The notes: generated by a model from the letters alone, not told the origin. A DNA stretch of 5,953 bases from Treponema sp. (GCA_031255875.1 JAIRRR010000280.1:1-5953), one strand, 5' to 3'; shown: positions 1-5,953, counted from the stretch's first letter. Program-made: numbers and translations.

Positions 1-456
1 CCGCCCGAGGGGATAGGAGCCGTAGACAATGCCCGCCTCGTCCTCGGCGTTTATGTCCACGGGCAAAAGGTAGTTTTCCCCGGAAACCTGGACCCCGTGC
101 CCGGCGTACCAGAAAAAGCCCTCGCTTGTCCGTTCGGCGGAAAGCCGGCGTATCCAGTCGCCGACGGCCCGGGCCATCGCGCCGGAATCGGCGTTAAGGC
201 GCAGATCGACGCTGTAGCCCAGGGCGGAGAGTTTTTCCGCTATATCGGAGGCGTCGTTGGCTGTGTTCGGCAGATTATCCACATGCCGGTAATCGCTGTT
301 GCCGATAACCAGGGCGAAACGGCCGGCGGGCCGTGGAATTTCCTGCCCGCCCGCGTTTTGCGGGGCGGCGTAAAGAATGAAAGCAAGGAAAACGCACGCC
401 CAAAGGAAGCGGGAGATCCTGGCAGGCGGCCTTTCATATAATACCGGCAGCTTCAT
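1..456 (-). CDS. Exported caspase-family (peptidase C14, p20-like) protein, 3' end cut off by window edge
   Basis: The frame stays open for 152 codons from an ATG at 456-454 to the window edge, so the C-terminus is missing. Residues 16-31 are a hydrophobic segment after a basic N-region (R14, R17), read as a signal peptide or anchor. From residue 46 the protein shows the caspase p20 pattern: RFALVIGNSDY (46-56), an N-x-x-N-D-A helix start (64-69), LSALGYSV (76-83), and FFWYAGHG (114-121), in which H120 is the expected catalytic histidine. YLLPVD (129-134) follows, as is usual. The catalytic Cys, normally some 40-50 residues further on, lies outside the window, so activity cannot be judged. 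The family includes metacaspase-like and caspase-like cysteine peptidases; many bacterial members are signalling or cell-death proteases. The ATG has a GGGGTG motif 5 bases upstream and lies 25 bases after the PPC-protein stop, so the two genes are probably co-transcribed. The substrate is unknown. A degenerate pseudo-caspase remains possible. Confidence 0.88.
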   Translation of the reverse strand, partial: MKLPVLYERPPARISRFLWACVFLAFILYAAPQNAGGQEIPRPAGRFALVIGNSDYRHVDNLPNTANDASDIAEKLSALGYSVDLRLNADSGAMARAVGDWIRRLSAERTSEGFFWYAGHGVQVSGENYLLPVDINAEDEAGIVYGSYPLGR

Positions 457-481
457 GTTCGCACCCCGTGTTGGTGAAATT

Positions 482-1675
482 CTACTCCGCGTCTATCCTG
501 ATTGTATAGGGCTGATCAGGTTCGCTGTTGAGACACTCCGCTTTCAGATAGTAGGTCCCGGCCTGGAGGCGTACGGAAAGGCGGGCATCCAGATTTTCGC
601 CGCCGTCGTCGTCCTCGTCAATCAGGCTGCGGCCCGCGTCGTACAATTCAATACAGGTGTCAAGCCGGGCGGAAATTACGCCCCGGGCCCGTATTGTATA
701 GCGGCCGGCCTGGCTTATCCTGAATCGGACCCAGTCAACGTCATCCCCGGTGGTAAAGGTGTGCTGCTGGGGCGTCCCTATGTCTATATCTTTGGCGGAG
801 TCAAAATCATCATCATTTTCGTATTCATCGGGGCGGACGGGTTCGACAATAAAGGCGCGAAAGCCGTAGCTCCCCGTGTCGCCGCTGCTATAACCCCGGA
901 CCTTGGCGATGTAGCGGCCGCCCGGCTGGGCCTGGTAACGGATACGGGCGTTGGAACCCGAGCCGCCGTCGTCATTTTCGGCAATCTTGTTCCACGAACC
1001 GGCGTCGTAGAGTTCCAAATAAGTATCCGCATCCCCCGTGGTTTCCATCACCAAAGCGCCCTCCCTGTCCGGGACAAGCAGAAAAAAGTCTTCGTCGTTT
1101 CCGGCATGAAGGGTGCGGCTGACAACCGGCCCGTCCTCGCCAGCGGCTATTTCCACGGCAAGGGGATTTTCCCGGCTGTCCGGCTCGTAGGCGTCCCGGG
1201 CGACGCGGGCGGCCGAAGATGAGCTCCCCCCGCCGCCGTCCGAAAGCATTTCGGCAAAATATTCGTCGAATTCAAAATCCGAATGGAAACTCGCCGCGAT
1301 CGAACGGTCGCCCGATCGGATGATCCGGGTATAGACCCGTATGATACCGGCGATACTGTCAATTTCGCCGGAAATCAGCCAGTCCGCCGCAGACTGGCCC
1401 CCTGAAACCAGCGTAAAAGCCCGGCCCGGAAGGCCCGCCAATTCCTCGGTAAGCTGGGCGGCCCAGTAAAGGCCGAGGTCCGGAACCGAATCGCGGTAGG
1501 TCCACAGGCCAAGGGCGACTTTCGGATTTTCCCCCGGGGGAAACTTCCTATTGACATCAGCGGCCAGGCTTTTGACGGCGCTGTCGAGGGCGGGTGCCGG
1601 ATTTGCGGAATCCTGCCCGTGCAGGGCGGACACAAAAAAGAGAAAAACAAGAATTGGCAATAAGCGTCTGGGCAT
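482..1675 (-). CDS. Secreted protein with CsgG/FlgO-like N-terminal region and two PPC domains
   Basis: 397 residues, complete, ATG start with a GGAGG four bases upstream, TAG stop. Residues 1-20 form a signal peptide (RR, then a hydrophobic core to A17, likely cleavage near G20/Q21); there is no lipobox Cys. Residues about 29-145 look like the CsgG/FlgO/LpoB-type fold by pattern: VALGLW (53-58), LGLYWAAQLTEELAGL (67-82), FTLVSGG (87-93), ADWLISGEI (97-105), IIRVYTRII (111-119). This is a weak, pattern-based assignment. A Gly/Ser linker (147-154) leads to two PPC (bacterial pre-peptidase C-terminal) beta-sandwich domains at about 162-278 and 282-395. Each has the diagnostic Y-E-P/N-D entry, a D-x-D-F/W strand, DTxxELYDAG (217-226 and 339-348), a DDGG turn (235-238 and 356-359) and a closing G-x-Y strand. 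PPC domains usually accompany secreted proteases and may serve in folding, binding or retention. No peptidase motif is visible here; the neighbouring caspase-like protein is a plausible partner, by inference. Confidence 0.9.
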   Translation of the reverse strand: MPRRLLPILVFLFFVSALHGQDSANPAPALDSAVKSLAADVNRKFPPGENPKVALGLWTYRDSVPDLGLYWAAQLTEELAGLPGRAFTLVSGGQSAADWLISGEIDSIAGIIRVYTRIIRSGDRSIAASFHSDFEFDEYFAEMLSDGGGGSSSSAARVARDAYEPDSRENPLAVEIAAGEDGPVVSRTLHAGNDEDFFLLVPDREGALVMETTGDADTYLELYDAGSWNKIAENDDGGSGSNARIRYQAQPGGRYIAKVRGYSSGDTGSYGFRAFIVEPVRPDEYENDDDFDSAKDIDIGTPQQHTFTTGDDVDWVRFRISQAGRYTIRARGVISARLDTCIELYDAGRSLIDEDDDGGENLDARLSVRLQAGTYYLKAECLNSEPDQPYTIRIDAE

Positions 1676-1788
1676 AGTTCCTCCAAATGGCGGCGTTGTA
1701 AATTACCGTTCCAGAGAAACCAGCATAGTACAAGTCGGCGGCAAGCGCTAGTAGCCCGGCAGATGAAACCCGCGCCGCTGAAATACCG
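1676..1788 (-). other. 113-base intergenic gap between the exporter genes and the PPC/caspase pair
   Basis: This is the only sizeable non-coding stretch in the window. Apart from the ribosome-binding site it contains no convincing signal. A possible sigma-70-like site is TATGCT (1727-1722) with TAGCGC 17 bases upstream (1750-1745), matching 4 of 6 and 3 of 6 consensus positions, which is weak. No hairpin followed by a T-run is present, so transcription of the exporter genes may continue into the next two genes. The gap is long compared with the abutting or overlapping junctions upstream, which makes a separate promoter here plausible but unproven. Confidence 0.3.
1680..1684 (-). promoter_or_regulatory. 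Ribosome-binding site of the PPC-protein gene
   Basis: GGAGG on the minus strand, four bases before the ATG at 1675-1673. It is the best Shine-Dalgarno match among the gene starts in the window and supports that start. Confidence 0.75.
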
Positions 1789-2988
1789 TTATTCCCCGGC
1801 CAGCGCTTCCACGGGATCGAGCCTTGCCGCCCGTATTGCCGGGTGGATTCCGAAAAATATCCCCACCGCTGCGGAAAACACAAACGCTGCGGCGCAGTTC
1901 AGGGGATCGACTACCAGAACCCAGCCGAAAAAAGACACCGCCGCCGCGCTCAGCGCGATTCCCAGCGAGATCCCCGCCGCGCCGCCCATAAGGGTAAGGG
2001 CCGCAGACTCCGTCAGGAACTGGGTCCTGATGGCGGCGGGGCTTGCGCCCAGCGCCTTCCTTATGCCTATTTCCCGCTTCCGCTCGGTAACGGTAACAAT
2101 CATAATGTTCATAATCCCTATGCCGCCAACCAAAAGCGAAATTCCGGCAATGCCCGACAGCAGGAGGTTCATGGAACGGGTTACCTGGTTGTACTGCTCC
2201 AGTACGGACTGCATGGAGAATACCGACAGCGCCTGGGGATTGCCGCCTGACTTCCGCCCGCCCAGGCCCTCTATTTCTTTTTGGATGCGGGGAGTATCGT
2301 TCTGGTCCGCCGCCTGGACAAAAACGATTCCGGCGTTGCGGTTGGCGGGGTCGATTTTCCTGCTGTAGACCATCCTGGGCACATAGGCGTTCTGGTTGGG
2401 ACTTTCAAAACCCACCGCGTCGGACCGGGCAAGCACTCCGGCAACCTGGAAACCCAGACGGTAACCGTCCATCTGGAGGATCACGGTTTTTCCGGACGCT
2501 TCCCCGCCGGGGAAGAGGTAGCGGGCGGCTTCCGAGCCGAGGATGATCTTCTGCGCGCCGACGGCGCTCTCCGACGCGGAAAAAAAACTGCCGTAGTCCA
2601 GGTCTGTCCCCACTGCGGAAAAGTAATCCGATTCTACGGCAAGCAGGCGCAGGCTGAGCTCTTCCAGGCTCCCGCTTCTCAGCGCCCCGCTGAAATCATT
2701 AACGTAAATTATATTTTTAATACCGCTTATGGAAGCGGCCAGTTCTTCCCTGAAATTCTCGTCCAGGTCGACAGCGCTGCTGTTCCCCCTGCCCCAGCCC
2801 GGGCGCACCTGGACCAGGTCGAGCCCCGCCTGGCCCAGGATACGCCGTACATCGCCTGTGGCGCTCAAGCCGATAGTAGTTACCATGATCACCGACGCCA
2901 CGCCGATGATGATTCCCAAAAGCGAAAGTATGGTGCGAGTCCTGTTGGTCTTGAAATTCCGGAACGCGCCGGCAAAATCCTCAAGCAA
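1789..2988 (-). CDS. MacB-type ABC transporter permease (FtsX/MacB-like)
   Basis: Inner-membrane subunit of a type VII (mechanotransmission) ABC exporter. Numbered from an upstream TTG at 3009, the membrane segments are TM1 about 26-48 (ILSLLGIIIGVASVIM), TM2 about 282-307, TM3 about 335-361 and TM4 about 373-390. A large periplasmic MacB core domain lies at about 50-275 between TM1 and TM2. The cytoplasmic loop after TM2 carries the family signature ERKREIGIRKALGAS (309-323), which contacts the ATPase, and the C-terminus ends in the typical RAARLDPVEAL. There is no ATG or GTG before TM1. Two in-frame TTG codons are possible, at 3009 (406 aa) and 2988 (399 aa). I choose 2988, because a G-run ends six bases before it and the product then begins LEDFAGAFRNF, close to the usual MacB start; the TTG at 3009 has its AGGGGAG about 13 bases away. 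Overlap with the ATPase gene is 8 bases, implying translational coupling, or the two may be one frameshifted macB (see findings). Confidence 0.93.
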   Translation of the reverse strand: MLEDFAGAFRNFKTNRTRTILSLLGIIIGVASVIMVTTIGLSATGDVRRILGQAGLDLVQVRPGWGRGNSSAVDLDENFREELAASISGIKNIIYVNDFSGALRSGSLEELSLRLLAVESDYFSAVGTDLDYGSFFSASESAVGAQKIILGSEAARYLFPGGEASGKTVILQMDGYRLGFQVAGVLARSDAVGFESPNQNAYVPRMVYSRKIDPANRNAGIVFVQAADQNDTPRIQKEIEGLGGRKSGGNPQALSVFSMQSVLEQYNQVTRSMNLLLSGIAGISLLVGGIGIMNIMIVTVTERKREIGIRKALGASPAAIRTQFLTESAALTLMGGAAGISLGIALSAAAVSFFGWVLVVDPLNCAAAFVFSAAVGIFFGIHPAIRAARLDPVEALAGE

Positions 2989-3739
2989 AACTTTCCCCCC
3001 CGAATACAAAGCGGGAAACCCGCTCCCCTTCCGCGCCCGCCGCTGTACCCGCCTCCGCCGTGTCCGCAGTGATCTTTCCGTCCCGGAGCTTGATCTGCCG
3101 ACGCGCGCGCTCCCCGATTCCGGGATCGTGGGTAACGATGATGACGGCGGTCCCCCGGGAATTAATCTCCTCGAAAAGATCGATTACCGATTTGCCGGTC
3201 TCGCTGTCCAAAGCCCCGGTAGGCTCATCGGCCAGGATCAGGGCGGGGGAAGCGACCAGGGCCCGGGCTATGGCGGTGCGCTGCTTCTGCCCGCCGGAAA
3301 GTTCCCGGGGCCGGTGCTTCAGCCTGTCCGAAAGCCCGACACGATCCAGCACCGCTGCGGCCAGCTCGCGGCGGCGGCGCGGGGGGAGCCCCCGGTAACG
3401 CAGGGGGAGCATCACATTTTCCAGCACCGTCATGCTGGCAATAAGGTGGTACTGCTGGAACACAAACCCCACCGTCCTGTTCCGCAGCCGGGCAAGCTCC
3501 CCCGCGCCCATCCTGGAAGTATCAGTGCCGTTGATAAAAACCGCGCCGGAACTGGGGCGGTCGAGGCAGCCGATAAGGTTCATGCAGGTGGACTTCCCCG
3601 ATCCCGAAGGGCCCATGATGGACACAAATTCCCCCGCGCCTATGGCAAAGGAAACCCCGTCAAGCGCCCTGACCTCCGCGTCGCCCATGGCGTAGTTTTT
3701 GTACACGCCTTCCAGGGCGGCCAGCGCTAACCCGCTCAT
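2981..3739 (-). CDS. MacB/LolD-type ABC transporter ATP-binding protein
   Basis: 252 residues with every ABC nucleotide-binding motif: an A-loop aromatic near Y13/Y16, Walker A GPSGSGKST (43-51), Q-loop FQQ (94-96), signature LSGGQ (147-151), Walker B LILADE (167-172), D-loop GALD (175-178) and H-loop H204. FQQYHLIASMTVLENVMLP (94-112) is characteristic of the MacB/LolD/FtsE group. It would hydrolyse ATP at the cytoplasmic face and drive the permease encoded next. After the core ends near residue 223 there is a tail of about 30 residues, rich in Ala, Gly and Glu, not needed in stand-alone LolD-type ATPases but resembling the linker between ATPase and membrane parts of single-chain MacB. The ATG start overlaps the preceding stop in an ATGA (3739-3736), a standard coupled junction. 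All catalytic residues are present, so it should be active. Confidence 0.95.
   Translation of the reverse strand: MSGLALAALEGVYKNYAMGDAEVRALDGVSFAIGAGEFVSIMGPSGSGKSTCMNLIGCLDRPSSGAVFINGTDTSRMGAGELARLRNRTVGFVFQQYHLIASMTVLENVMLPLRYRGLPPRRRRELAAAVLDRVGLSDRLKHRPRELSGGQKQRTAIARALVASPALILADEPTGALDSETGKSVIDLFEEINSRGTAVIIVTHDPGIGERARRQIKLRDGKITADTAEAGTAAGAEGERVSRFVFGGESFA
2995..3001 (-). other. G7 homopolymer at the ATPase/permease junction
   Basis: Seven consecutive G in the message (seven C on the plus strand). In the ATPase frame it reads TTC GGG GGG GAA, with the stop 12 bases beyond the run. The permease frame is +1 relative to it, so removing one G fuses the two reading frames. The run also ends six bases before the TTG at 2988 and could act as its Shine-Dalgarno element. 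Confidence 0.6.
3010..3024 (-). repeat. Perfect 6-bp hairpin just before the permease start
   Basis: Inverted repeat AGCGGG / CCCGCT with a three-base TTT loop as read in the message. It lies inside the last codons of the ATPase gene, eight bases before the G7 run and directly before the upstream TTG (3009). An AAGGGGAG precedes it. It could modulate coupling between the two genes, or be chance in GC-rich DNA. Confidence 0.4.
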
Positions 3740-4788
3740 CTGAAAAGGCGCGCCCCTCCGCCCGATCTCCGGCGGCCGCCGGGGCCAAAGGCGCCGTCCG
3801 CGGACTGGGCTTGAAGCCGGTCCCCGGCTTCAAGGCCCGACAGTATGCGCACCATGCCCCGGCCGTAAGGGGCCGCTTCCACCGCTACCCGCTCGGGCGC
3901 GGCAAGCTCCTGCCCGCCCGCCGACTCCCGGCCGCCTCCGCCGGAAGAGCCGCCCCGCCCTACCCTTTCCACATAGGCCCTGCCGTTCTCGTAGGCAATG
4001 GCGGAGGCCTCCACCGTCAGGACGCGCTCGTTCTCCCCGGCGATAATCTCGCCGGTAAAAGAATAGCCGGGGATGATCTCGTCCGCCGGATTATCCACCC
4101 GGATTTCCGTGTCCAGCACCGTGGCGCCCCGGGAGGTGATGCGGCCCACCGCAGGATAGGACAGCACCTCGCCCTCCACCGCGAGATCGGGATACGCGGC
4201 AAAGACGAGCCGTACCTTCTGCCCGGCCTTAAGCCTCGCCGCGTCGGTTTCCACGACTTCCACCGTGGCTTTCAGGTAGCTCCGGTCGATAAGGTAGCCG
4301 AAAACATCCTGGGCCTTGGCGTAGTCCCCCTCGGCCAGCCTGAGCTGCCCGATAACCCCGTCAAAGCGGGCGGTAAGGCCGCGATCGGCGATGTTCTGCC
4401 GCAGCACGGTACGCTGCTCCTCCATAAGCGCGAGTTTGGCCGAAGGGCCGTTAATGCGTTCCTGGTTCATCTGGAATTCGTGGTTCGCCAGGTTGAAGCG
4501 CTCCTGCGAATCACTGAGCCTGAAAAGCATCTGCCCGGTTTTTACCCGGTCCCCCTCCCGGACGTACACTTTTTCCACAATCCCGTCGCCCGCCGCCTGG
4601 ATCTTCTGTTCCTGGGCAGCCTGGATATTGCCGGAAATCTCTATCACATTGCGGTATATCTCCTCCCGCACCGTATAGCCTGTCTCCCGATCCGGGGCGC
4701 GGCGGAATCTGAAAAACCCGGCCAGCCCCGCCGCACCTGCGGCTATTATCAGTACTGTTATTATTAAAACAACGCGCTTTCCCGCCAC
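3736..4788 (-). CDS. HlyD/MacA-type periplasmic adaptor (membrane fusion protein)
   Basis: 350 residues; links the inner-membrane ABC pair to the TolC-like channel. Residues 5-25 are a single membrane anchor; there is no lipobox. The lipoyl half-motifs are AAGDGIVEKVYVREGDRV (65-82) and LTARFDGVIGQLRLAEGDYA (138-157). Between them is a short alpha-hairpin (about 95-135), then a beta-barrel domain (about 170-250, with the usual GYSFTGEI) and a membrane-proximal domain (about 255-325) with GLEAGDRL (318-325). Two oddities: a Gly/Ser-rich insertion at 278-292 inside the membrane-proximal domain, and a basic, Gly-rich C-terminal tail (337-350). The hairpin appears shorter than in E. coli MacA, and I find no R-x3-L-x6-S docking motif. 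The start is GTG at 4788-4786, directly after the TAA of the TolC-like gene with no gap; a GGGGCGG a few bases upstream could serve as ribosome-binding site. The start is sound because the anchor begins at once. Confidence 0.92.
   Translation of the reverse strand: MAGKRVVLIITVLIIAAGAAGLAGFFRFRRAPDRETGYTVREEIYRNVIEISGNIQAAQEQKIQAAGDGIVEKVYVREGDRVKTGQMLFRLSDSQERFNLANHEFQMNQERINGPSAKLALMEEQRTVLRQNIADRGLTARFDGVIGQLRLAEGDYAKAQDVFGYLIDRSYLKATVEVVETDAARLKAGQKVRLVFAAYPDLAVEGEVLSYPAVGRITSRGATVLDTEIRVDNPADEIIPGYSFTGEIIAGENERVLTVEASAIAYENGRAYVERVGRGGSSGGGGRESAGGQELAAPERVAVEAAPYGRGMVRILSGLEAGDRLQAQSADGAFGPGGRRRSGGGARLFR
3807..3838 (-). repeat. Strong inverted repeat (11-bp perfect stem) inside the adaptor gene
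   Basis: Plus-strand arms CTTGAAGCCGG (3810-3820) and CCGGCTTCAAG (3824-3834) are perfectly complementary across a three-base loop. Three more GC pairs can form (3807-3809 with 3836-3838) if G3835 bulges. It encodes the conserved GLEAGDRLQA segment of the adaptor, about 70 bases before the ATPase start. No T-run follows, so it is not a standard terminator. Confidence 0.5.
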
Positions 4789-5953
4789 TTATTCCGCCCC
4801 GCCGTCAACAAACAGTTTTTCTACTTCGATATTGTAGAGCCTCCGGTCTATTTTAGCCTGCAACAGGCGGTTCATCGCGGCAAGGTACTCCGTCCGCGCG
4901 TCGATATAATCGATCTCCCTGATAATGCCCCGGTCAAGCCAGATCTTCTGTTCCTCGGCGTTAAGCCTGAATAGTTCGGCCTCTTCCCGGTAAGTTTCAA
5001 GCCGCCACTCAAGGTCCGCGAATTTCCTCTCGTATTCGGTGCCGAGATCCCGGAATTTTTTCTCCGCGGCGAGTATATCTTCCCGCTCCCGCGCCGCCGC
5101 TATCTCGCCAAGCCTCCGGTCGATTCTAAACAGCTTAAAGCCGTTGAGTTTCCACTCCAGGGAGAGGGTCAGCGCGGGCTCGCTCTTTTGCAGGGGCAGC
5201 GACAGGTCTACGCCCAGGGAGACGCCCCCGGCCGCGAGGCTGGCCCCGGCGCTTAACCGGGAATTTGGCGCCGAGGACGCCGCGCCCGGAACGGCCCCCG
5301 CAGCGTCGTTGTTCCTCCAGGAATAGCCGGTACGGGCGTCAAGGGAAAACGGATAATTTTGGGATTTCCGGGCCAGATTGTTTATGCTGTGGACGCTGAC
5401 GGCGGCCTCCAGTTCCGTATACCGAGCGGGATCGAAAGAAGTTATCCGCAGCAGCGCCTCTTCGGGAATGTCGCCCGGGATTCCCGCCTCCCGCAGGCCG
5501 CAGCTTTCCGCAAATTGTTTCAGGCTTCCCTCAAACCCGCGTTCCGCTTCGGCCAGTGCCCGTTCCCTGCTGCGCAGCCTCAGTTCCGCCGATCTGAGGA
5601 TTACGCTGGCGGAACCATAGCCCCCGGCGCGTTTGCCTTCCAAATCGTAACGTGCGGTAAGTACTTCCCTCTGAGCTTCCAGTACGGTATTCCGCGCGGC
5701 GAGCAGCCCTTTTATCGCTTCGCAGAATTCCCCTTCCGCCGCAAGCCGCCGCGCCCGGACGTTCCGCCCGGCCTGCAAAAACCTCCGCTCCCGTTCGAGG
5801 AGCGATGCCTGGTATGCCGCCCCCTTGCCGCCCACAATGCCGGTACTCGCCCCCACGCTAAAGCCGTAGCCGTTAATGCCCTCCCCGCTGTTCCCCCGGA
5901 CCGGGGCGGCAAAGGAGAGGCTTGTGCCCCGCCACTTCGGCGACGACACGGTC
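4789..5953 (-). CDS. TolC-family outer-membrane efflux protein, 5' end cut off by window edge
   Basis: 388 codons are visible, ending in TAA at 4791-4789; the frame is open to the window edge. Numbered from the GTG at 5949, the protein shows half of the TolC plan followed by a repeat. Residues 10-40 are amphipathic beta-strands of the barrel. Then a long helical pair follows (about 46-150, Ala/Arg/Glu-rich), a linker, a second pair of barrel strands (about 199-268, alternating small and hydrophobic residues) and a second helical pair (about 272-378). The C-terminal RGIIREIDYIDARTEYLAA (340-358) matches the usual TolC G-x-x-x-x-x-D-x-x-D-A-x-x-x-x-x-A helix. Channels of this family trimerise in the outer membrane and extend a helical barrel into the periplasm to meet the adaptor. 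The missing N-terminus should hold the signal peptide and first helix, so the GTG at 5949 is not the real start. Being first in the exporter cluster and abutting the adaptor gene supports the assignment. Confidence 0.85.
   Translation of the reverse strand, partial: TVSSPKWRGTSLSFAAPVRGNSGEGINGYGFSVGASTGIVGGKGAAYQASLLERERRFLQAGRNVRARRLAAEGEFCEAIKGLLAARNTVLEAQREVLTARYDLEGKRAGGYGSASVILRSAELRLRSRERALAEAERGFEGSLKQFAESCGLREAGIPGDIPEEALLRITSFDPARYTELEAAVSVHSINNLARKSQNYPFSLDARTGYSWRNNDAAGAVPGAASSAPNSRLSAGASLAAGGVSLGVDLSLPLQKSEPALTLSLEWKLNGFKLFRIDRRLGEIAAAREREDILAAEKKFRDLGTEYERKFADLEWRLETYREEAELFRLNAEEQKIWLDRGIIREIDYIDARTEYLAAMNRLLQAKIDRRLYNIEVEKLFVDGGAE

Noticed and set aside
391..408. Lipobox around C21 of the caspase-like protein (L-W-A-C)
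   Set aside because: The Cys sits in the middle of the hydrophobic stretch and is followed by more hydrophobic residues, unlike a lipoprotein cleavage site.
377..1222. Plus-strand open frame of 281 codons opposite the PPC-protein gene
   Set aside because: It is antisense to a gene with clear domains, starts inside another gene, has no recognisable motif, and is expected from third-position GC bias.
1740..1788. Terminator after the permease gene
   Set aside because: Only short GC-rich pairings with long loops are possible and no T-run follows.
1704..1790. Two copies of AACGGTA (minus strand) 80 bases apart in and beside the intergenic gap
   Set aside because: Seven bases is too short to exclude chance, and one copy overlaps the permease stop codon.
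2729..3730. Plus-strand open frame of 333 codons opposite the ATPase/permease genes
   Set aside because: The opposite strand encodes unmistakable ABC motifs; the product has low-complexity, Arg/Pro-rich composition typical of a shadow frame.
3769..3782. 14-base perfect palindrome CCGGCGGCCGCCGG near the adaptor's C-terminus
   Set aside because: It encodes a Gly/Arg-rich tail with GC-only codons; with no loop or conserved context it is most simply composition.
3811..4767. Plus-strand open frame of 318 codons opposite the adaptor gene
   Set aside because: Antisense to the adaptor with its lipoyl motifs; the composition (Pro/Gly/Arg/His-rich) looks non-genic and no ribosome-binding site was evident.
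5947..5949. GTG as the start of the TolC-like gene
   Set aside because: Starting here would remove the signal peptide and the first helix expected for TolC, and the frame continues past the window edge.

Overview
The window is a compact, GC-rich bacterial segment in which every supported gene lies on the minus strand, so it reads from right (5953) to left (1). It comes from a diderm (Gram-negative-type) bacterium, because it encodes a TolC-family outer-membrane channel. The mix of a MacB-type exporter divided into ATPase and permease genes, GTG/TTG starts, and an exported caspase-like protein beside a PPC-domain protein recalls Treponema-like spirochaetes. That is an impression from gene content only; no marker gene is present to prove it.

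Region 5953-1789 is a tightly packed four-gene tripartite exporter. In transcription order it holds a TolC-like outer-membrane factor (5' end cut by the window edge), a HlyD/MacA-type membrane fusion protein, a MacB/LolD-type ABC ATPase and a MacB-type permease. Junctions are a directly abutting TAA/GTG, a 4-base ATGA overlap, and an ATPase/permease overlap of 8 to 29 bases. The proteins would span inner membrane, periplasm and outer membrane and use ATP hydrolysis for mechanotransmission-type export; the substrate cannot be read from the sequence.

Region 1788-1676 is a 113-base non-coding gap with a good ribosome-binding site for the next gene and at best a weak promoter candidate. Region 1675-1 holds two exported proteins 25 bases apart: a secreted protein with a CsgG/FlgO-like N-terminal region and two PPC (bacterial pre-peptidase C-terminal) domains, then the start of a caspase-family (C14, p20-like) protein with its catalytic His in view, cut by the window edge. 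The pair may be an extracytoplasmic protease and accessory-protein module.

The most interesting observation is the ATPase/permease junction. It falls on a run of seven G in the message, preceded by a 6-bp hairpin. Losing one G would join the two genes into one protein of about 649 residues, close to the single-chain MacB of E. coli (648). This could be a sequencing indel, a phase-variable or slippage site, or an ordinary coupled gene pair. No wholly new system is evident.
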